A stretch of DNA of 19,161 bases, from NCBI GenBank assembly GCA_046317855.1, contig JBKCVM010000149.1, forward strand, positions 1 to 19,161, in the 5' to 3' direction. This DNA comes from CAIOHW01 sp046317855 (GTDB taxonomy: Bacteria; Bdellovibrionota; UBA1018). The notes beneath the pieces were generated by a model. That model ran no database searches. It saw nothing but the letters and a program-made list of their open reading frames with translations, and had not been told where the DNA came from. This document shows positions 14,544-19,161 of the stretch, piece after piece (the stretch's first letter is position 1; each line of letters opens with the position of its first letter). The translations under genes and the position numbers were made by a program.

Positions 14544-15623
14544 TTAGGGATTGAGCTGGATCAGGATTCTTACGACTTGAAGCTCGTTGGGATTAGGAAG
14601 CGCGGTAATCGCTGTGGCAGGGAGCGCTGCTTGAATGAAATTTGAAGGAATGATGCTCTGGGTCACTGGACTCGAAACGGTGGTTTCAAGAGTCGAGGCC
14701 GCAGTCTGTAAGAAGCTTGCAGTTCCGGCGCTAGAGCCAGGAGCTTCAGAAGAAGCAGGAGCGCGCTGCTCCTGAGTGGGTGAGCCACCCGGTGTGGAGC
14801 CGCTCGAGCCCTGCTGGCTACCCGACCTGCCCGAAACATCCACCGTCAGTACTTTCTCAAACGTTTGATCATCTAAGCGTGCGGTGCTTGCGGTGGCTGC
14901 AAGAGTGGAAGCATCAAGGAGAGTGGGGGTTACGCCCTTGGCGCTTGAATCAATCGCCATCCCAGCAGTGAGCAGGGCAGAGTTCTGTGACCTCTGTGTG
15001 CCGCTCGCGAGGTCAACTGCAACTGCTCCTTGCAGAACGACGATCTGAGAAGAAGAGCTCGCTTGCTGAGGTGTGGCTCCGATATCCGATTTGACGACAA
15101 ATTCAGTTCCGCGGACGCCCATGGTAGCGCTGGGAGAACGAACCTTGAAACTTCCTCTCCCTTCTAGTTTTTGCGTCACAGCAGTTCGTAGGCTTCCGTA
15201 CACAATGGTCGAGTCCACTTGCCTCTCATTTTTGGATGCATTGCCCGAGGCAGCCGTAGGAATCGAAAACGCATTGATTTTAAATAGCGAGCTTGAGCCC
15301 AGGTCTAAAATGGATCGATCTTTCAGGAGAATTTTGATCTGGCCATCGCTTGGCGTATTGATCACATCTCCCACCCAGACCTGGTCTCCCGCTTTGGCAG
15401 TACGGATCTGCGCACTGGAATTGTTTTTTGAAGCCTTCTGAGAATCCGTCCTGATGAGCACTTTTCCAGAAACGCTCACAATATGGCCCGCTGCCGGAGC
15501 TGGCTCGGCTGCCGCGGCTGCGTCGGTGAAGGTCGAAACACAAAAAAGGGTAAGTGCCATGAGGCCCGCGTTGATTGAGACTCGGTAAAGGCTCTGGGGG
15601 GCTGCTCTCTGGGAGCTATTCAT
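14544..15623 (-). CDS. Secreted FecR-domain protein
   Basis: Not a sigma-factor regulator of the FecIR type, since it has a signal peptide and no sigma gene nearby; exact role unknown. From the ATG at 15623 (359 aa) there is a signal sequence (about 1-39, with FTDAAAAAEP at the cleavage region). The FecR domain covers about 47-205: VSVSGKVLIRT, AKAGDQVWVGDVINTPSDGQIKI, then VYGSLRTAVT and SPSATMGVRGTEFVV. The rest (about 255-335) is Ser/Gly/Thr/Ala-rich and probably disordered. A longer frame would need a TTG start at 15767 and has no signal peptide at its end. It is divergent from the TPR-barrel gene, a partnership often seen for this FecR type. Confidence 0.85.
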   Translation of the reverse strand: MNSSQRAAPQSLYRVSINAGLMALTLFCVSTFTDAAAAAEPAPAAGHIVSVSGKVLIRTDSQKASKNNSSAQIRTAKAGDQVWVGDVINTPSDGQIKILLKDRSILDLGSSSLFKINAFSIPTAASGNASKNERQVDSTIVYGSLRTAVTQKLEGRGSFKVRSPSATMGVRGTEFVVKSDIGATPQQASSSSQIVVLQGAVAVDLASGTQRSQNSALLTAGMAIDSSAKGVTPTLLDASTLAATASTARLDDQTFEKVLTVDVSGRSGSQQGSSGSTPGGSPTQEQRAPASSEAPGSSAGTASFLQTAASTLETTVSSPVTQSIIPSNFIQAALPATAITALPNPNELQVVRILIQLNP

Positions 15624-15793
15624 ACTTCTTAGAATATCTGAGTATTTGTGTTTTACCAAATCTGCCTCAATTGCCCCTCGGACTAAAACGAGCTGCCAAT
15701 AGGCTGACGGCCTGGAAACCGATTGATTTTGAGTAGCTTTGGAATGGGTTTTAATCGACACACCCAAGAGGACGAATGCTAAGCTAGGCTAAT
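15624..15793. promoter_or_regulatory. Divergent intergenic region between FecR and TPR-barrel genes
   Basis: This 170-bp gap must hold promoters for both genes. On the minus strand TTGGTA-N17-TATTCT (15658-15630) is a fair sigma-70-like match, although it would put the RNA start almost at the FecR ATG. On the plus strand I see no convincing promoter. AAGAGG (15766-15771) stands before ATG-CTA-AGC-TAG (15776-15787), a possible three-codon leader ending 6 nt before the TPR-barrel ATG. Confidence 0.35.
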
Positions 15794-17338
15794 ATGCTTT
15801 GGGCCCTCTTTTTGGGTTTTTTCTTGTTCCCCTCAATGGGAGGGGCAGTCGAAAGTCACCCCGGGCTTGAGGCTGAAGCTTCCTATTCTGAGGCTGTCGT
15901 TGCGTTTCATCGCAAACAATCCGGAGAGTCGATTCAGATTTTGAACCGGCTCCTTCAAGAAAATCCATCTCACATTGAAGCGCTCGAGCTCAAAGCACTT
16001 AATCTCAAAGCACTCGGACGAGAAAAAGAGATGCTTTCTGTCTATGAGATGCTCCTTAAAGCCAAGCCCCCTTCTGAGCATGGTCCCCTTTATTTTGAAT
16101 TAGGGTCGTTGCAGCATCGGCAAAACAAACCGGCACTCGCCAAGCGTAATTTACTCAAAGCAATTGAACTTCAGTTTAATGCAGTCCCAGCGCACCTACT
16201 GGTAGGAATGATGGATTTTAACTTGGGCGATCTTGGGAGTGCTGAGTCGCATTTTAAAATCGTGAATTCACAAGACAGCACTGAGCTTGAAATGGTGGCT
16301 AGCTTTTACTTAGGCTTAATCAATCTCAAGAGGGGACGAGGAGGGATTGGCGCAGGTTACATTCTCAATGCAAGCGATCTGGCAGAGAAAAAAAAGAAGG
16401 ACTCCCAGATGGCCCAGAATCTGTCGGGGCCCATTCAGCGCATCTTGGAGCCTTTCTCTCAGTCTCGCTGGTTCATGAATGTCTCGATGCTCGGTCAGTA
16501 TGACTCTAACATTTCTCAGATTCCTACTGCGGCAACTGCGCAGCAAGGAACCGGAATCGGTACAGCCAAAACCACAGTGCTTGCAGGTTTTGGCTACATG
16601 AGTGCTCCGCTTTCTCTGATTCAGTTCGTGCCAAGTTATCGATTCAATGCAAACAAGAACTTTTCTGAAACAGCGCGCGTTCTGGAGTACGCAAGTAACA
16701 CAGTAACTTTGGCCTTAAACGTGAGACCATTGGGACTTTTAACTGGCGGAATCAAAGGCGAGCTCACTCACACTTTTCAAAATCAACCTCTCGATACCAA
16801 TGATTCGAGTGCGGGCTACGTGTACCGGCAGTTCAGCTTAGCAGGTGATCTGGGGCCCTATGTGCGCTGGACGCCAAATGAGAACCTTCAACTGATGCTA
16901 GAAGTCTCTGTTCGTCCTCAAGTCAATTATGCTCAGTCCGATCTGGGGGGCACCGGTTACGGCGCAAAGCTCAGTTACCGCAGGGACGCACCCAGTCGCA
17001 GTTTCAATCCTGGTCTTTCTTTTGCGTACAGTCAGAGCGGTACACAGAATCTGAGCTTTGATGCCACGGCCTATACTCTGAGCTTTTCAAACCTGTTCAG
17101 ACTTCCGGGAGATTACCAGGCCACGACCTCTCTGGACCTCGCTTCAACTCGTTACGCACAAGCCGTCCCCGAGCGTCAGGATTCGACAGTAGCGCTCCGA
17201 GGCACCGTGGTGCGCCCCATCACTGCAACGCTTTCTCTTCTTGCTGACGCTTCTTTCGTGATGAATCGCTCCAATATTTCAGGAAGCTTCACTTACGATC
17301 GTTGGCAAACGGGGATCGGCGTGAGCTTCACCCGCTAA
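15794..17338 (+). CDS. TPR-repeat outer-membrane beta-barrel protein
   Basis: Function unknown; probably an export or scaffold porin-like protein. The 514-residue product has a signal peptide (1-18, ending GGA). Four or so TPR units follow between about 29 and 190 (AVVAFHRKQSGESIQILNRL, ALELKALNLKALGREKEML, YFELGSLQHRQNKPALAKRNL, AHLLVGMMDFNLGDLGSAESHF). After a Lys-rich hinge near 200, the C-terminal ~290 residues alternate as barrel strands with Tyr/Phe/Trp-rich edges (WFMNVSMLGQYDSNISQI, LIQFVPSYRFNANKNF, YRQFSLAGDLGPYVRWT). They end in GIGVSFTR rather than a terminal aromatic. The divergent FecR gene is its likely partner; the convergent gene downstream ends 9 bp away. Confidence 0.85.
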   Translation: MLWALFLGFFLFPSMGGAVESHPGLEAEASYSEAVVAFHRKQSGESIQILNRLLQENPSHIEALELKALNLKALGREKEMLSVYEMLLKAKPPSEHGPLYFELGSLQHRQNKPALAKRNLLKAIELQFNAVPAHLLVGMMDFNLGDLGSAESHFKIVNSQDSTELEMVASFYLGLINLKRGRGGIGAGYILNASDLAEKKKKDSQMAQNLSGPIQRILEPFSQSRWFMNVSMLGQYDSNISQIPTAATAQQGTGIGTAKTTVLAGFGYMSAPLSLIQFVPSYRFNANKNFSETARVLEYASNTVTLALNVRPLGLLTGGIKGELTHTFQNQPLDTNDSSAGYVYRQFSLAGDLGPYVRWTPNENLQLMLEVSVRPQVNYAQSDLGGTGYGAKLSYRRDAPSRSFNPGLSFAYSQSGTQNLSFDATAYTLSFSNLFRLPGDYQATTSLDLASTRYAQAVPERQDSTVALRGTVVRPITATLSLLADASFVMNRSNISGSFTYDRWQTGIGVSFTR

Positions 17339-17347
17339 TCTTAAGCG

Positions 17348-17962
17348 TTAGTGCACGTTTTTCTTGCTGGGCTTGGGAGGGAGTACGAATAATTTCTCGG
17401 CCTCCTGCTCGTCCTGTTTGAGTTGAACGGCGTGTTCAGGGTCATGTTTGGAGAGCCAGGCGTCGGCGGCTTCTTCCAGCACTGGGTTTGATTTGTCGAG
17501 CTTCACGAAAATTTTTCGTTTTTCGACTTCAAGCTCAGTCCATTGCAATGGGAGCCCTTCCTGTTTGGCCTCAGAGAGTTCGCCTTCGATAAAAGTTTGA
17601 ATGCTTGAAGGTAGCTCAAAGAGCCCCTGAAAGATCTGACCAATTGCATCGACGCAGTGAGAGAGTAACTCCTCAGCTTTGGGTGCGGAGGCCTGAGGGT
17701 CAAAATCAGTACTTGCAAGGACTGTCGCTCCGGCAAGGTGGTTTTTGAGAACCAGAGAAACACGGGCCACGATCTCGTCTGCGTAGATTTCTCCTCTCGC
17801 CACAAAGCTGGGTGAGAGCGCGGGAGGGAGTTTCTTAAGTTCATCCGAAAAATTTGCAGAGAAAACTTGCTCGATCATCGTTGTGTAGTCAGACGGCAGG
17901 GGGCTTCCCTGAGAGGGGTGGTTCGAGGATTTGCGTCTTTCAAAAAGTCTTTGTGTTGACAT
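17348..17962 (-). CDS. Conserved-looking hypothetical protein
   Basis: I do not recognise this family. The ATG at 17962 (204 aa) is preferred to an in-frame TTG at 17977 because GGAG lies 9 nt before it. There is no signal peptide or membrane segment, so it should be cytosolic. After a basic, Ser-rich start, the middle (about 28-140) reads as mixed helices (DYTTMIEQVFSANFSDEL, GEIYADEIVARVSLVL, SSIQTFIEGEL). The C-terminus is charged and helical (EQEAEKLF) and ends in a basic PSKKNVH. It follows the HtrA gene by 24 nt and is probably co-transcribed with it. Codon use and composition look like the neighbours. Confidence 0.75.
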   Translation of the reverse strand: MSTQRLFERRKSSNHPSQGSPLPSDYTTMIEQVFSANFSDELKKLPPALSPSFVARGEIYADEIVARVSLVLKNHLAGATVLASTDFDPQASAPKAEELLSHCVDAIGQIFQGLFELPSSIQTFIEGELSEAKQEGLPLQWTELEVEKRKIFVKLDKSNPVLEEAADAWLSKHDPEHAVQLKQDEQEAEKLFVLPPKPSKKNVH

Positions 17963-17986
17963 GAGTGAGGGCTCCAAAAAGTTAAA

Positions 17987-19084
17987 CTAGAGCATTCCCT
18001 GTGGGAGCTCTTCAGTGGTCGGAAGTTCGGTCATCTTGATGGAGCGCTCGAGGGTCAAACTTCCTCGGCGCACAGCGACCATGACCGAGTCGTTGGGTTT
18101 CTTTTTATTGATGGCCCTCTCAATATCGTAGCCATCTGAGACGGGCGTACCATCGATTGACTTGATGATATCGCCTACTTTTAGGCCTGCTCTCAAGGCT
18201 GGGCCCCGCTGTACCAAATTGTAGATGAGTACACCTTGATCGCTGGAGAGCCCGTAGGCGCGAGCCAGTGGAGGAGTCACTCGTTCGGATAGGATCCCCA
18301 ACCAAGGGCGCGGAACCCTTCCATAGCGTTTCAAAGCATCGATGACGATACGCGCTTCGTTTGCAGGAATGGCAAAACCAAGACCGCCGCTCTGACCACT
18401 TCTTGAAAAAATCGCGGTATTGATTCCGATGACTTCACCTTTAAGGCTAAAGAGCGGACCGCCAGAGTTTCCAGGATTAATGGAAGCGTCGGTTTGCAAA
18501 AAGTTATCGAAAGGACCAATGCCGATGGTTCGGTTCTTTGCTGAAATGATGCCTACAGTCACAGTGTGCTGCAAGCTGAAAGGATTTCCGACGGCAAACA
18601 CTGGCTCTGCGATTCGTACTTTGTCAGAATCGCCCAGCGGAACGGACTTGAGTTGAGGCGGTACGCGGCGAGTGCCTGCCTCAACGATTTTTAGGAGTGC
18701 GAGGTCGAGCTTGGGATCTGAGCCTAAAATTTTTGCAGGATAAGATTTTTTGTCCACTAGGCTCACTTGCACTTCAGATGCTCCGCCAACGACATGGTGG
18801 TTAGTGATCACTAGCCCTTCATTTGAATCAATGATGAATCCGGATCCCAAAGAGCTCTGCTTGCGCTCGCGCGGGATGCCCCAGAATAAAAAGAAGTCCT
18901 CCATGCCAGGAACCGTGCGTGTGATGGTCGTGCTGCTGATATTGACGACCCCAGGAAGTACCTTTTCAACCAGATCAGGGAGCTCCTGTGGCGGAATGAT
19001 CCCGGCCCAGCTGGGGGTGGAGGCAGTAAGTAACGAGAGTCCGATCAAAATGGCAGGAGAAAAGAGTTTTGCAGAAGTGCGCAT
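17987..19084 (-). CDS. HtrA/Deg-family periplasmic serine protease (one PDZ domain)
   Basis: Envelope quality-control protease. From the ATG at 19084 (365 aa) a signal peptide ends near PSWA (residue 27); an in-frame TTG at 19129 would add 15 residues before it. The trypsin-like triad is complete: His97 in TNHHVV, Asp127 in KLDLALL and Ser207 in GNSGGPL. GSGFIID and FLQTDASINPGNSGG are classic HtrA stretches. One PDZ domain follows (about 258-345: WLGI, GVLIYNLVQRGPALRAGLKVGDIIKSIDG). One PDZ and this length fit DegS-like rather than DegP-like members. If the N-terminal segment is not cleaved, it could be membrane-anchored. No good ribosome site precedes the ATG. Confidence 0.93.
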   Translation of the reverse strand: MRTSAKLFSPAILIGLSLLTASTPSWAGIIPPQELPDLVEKVLPGVVNISSTTITRTVPGMEDFFLFWGIPRERKQSSLGSGFIIDSNEGLVITNHHVVGGASEVQVSLVDKKSYPAKILGSDPKLDLALLKIVEAGTRRVPPQLKSVPLGDSDKVRIAEPVFAVGNPFSLQHTVTVGIISAKNRTIGIGPFDNFLQTDASINPGNSGGPLFSLKGEVIGINTAIFSRSGQSGGLGFAIPANEARIVIDALKRYGRVPRPWLGILSERVTPPLARAYGLSSDQGVLIYNLVQRGPALRAGLKVGDIIKSIDGTPVSDGYDIERAINKKKPNDSVMVAVRRGSLTLERSIKMTELPTTEELPQGML

Positions 19085-19161
19085 GGACGTTTCTATGCCA
19101 CGGACGGGGCCTGCCGAAAAGAGGAGCAAAACAGCCCTTGGAATTAGTGGGACTGCTGAGT

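Noticed and set aside
14544..15623. FecIR-type iron signalling regulator
   Set aside because: The protein is secreted, has no cytoplasmic anti-sigma part and no sigma-factor gene beside it.
17336..17350. Terminator between the convergent TPR-barrel and hypothetical genes
   Set aside because: Only a 4-bp stem can be drawn around CTTAAG and no T-run follows.

Overview
The window looks like chromosomal DNA of a Gram-negative bacterium. It encodes outer-membrane barrels, a lipoprotein, a periplasmic HtrA protease and a type II fatty-acid synthase operon. The order plsX-fabH-fabD-fabG-acpP-fabF-rpiB-glyA, together with FecR, TPR-barrel and motor-like envelope genes, suggests a deltaproteobacterium in the old sense, possibly Bdellovibrionota. 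That assignment is inference from gene order and protein style; there is no rRNA here. No tRNA, CRISPR array, insertion sequence or phage gene was seen.

Region 1 (1-9020, minus strand) is a housekeeping block. In transcription order it holds a NagA-like deacetylase, a DUF177/YceD protein, plsX, fabH, fabD, fabG, acpP, fabF, rpiB and glyA (cut by the window edge). Spacings are short, and rpiB and glyA share an ATGA overlap. A terminator-like hairpin sits between acpP and fabF. The rpmF gene often found between yceD and plsX is absent. The block makes acyl-phosphate and acyl-ACP for lipid synthesis, with sugar-phosphate and one-carbon enzymes attached.

Region 2 (9049-9822, plus strand) is a single gene for a basic, Ala/Lys/Ser/Pro-rich histone-H1-like tail joined to a Cys/His (possible zinc) module and an acidic tail. 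It starts 28 bp from the divergent nagA.

Region 3 (9961-14535, plus strand) is the most interesting part. It is a compact five-gene operon: a PEGA/TPR lipoprotein, a MotA homologue, a MotB homologue with the proton-channel Asp and an OmpA-like domain, a protein that looks like the last periplasmic domain and membrane helix of FliF fused to a FliG-like cytoplasmic region, and a small outer-membrane barrel. The last four genes overlap one another. I read this as a candidate envelope-spanning, ion-driven motor that reuses flagellar stator and rotor parts outside any visible flagellar gene cluster. A sigma-28-like promoter match lies just upstream.

Region 4 (14544-17338) is a divergent pair: a secreted FecR-domain protein (minus) and a TPR plus outer-membrane beta-barrel protein (plus), separated by 170 bp. 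Region 5 (17348-19084, minus) is a DegS-like HtrA protease followed by an unrecognised protein of about 204 aa. The last ~77 bases of the window hold no gene I can support.
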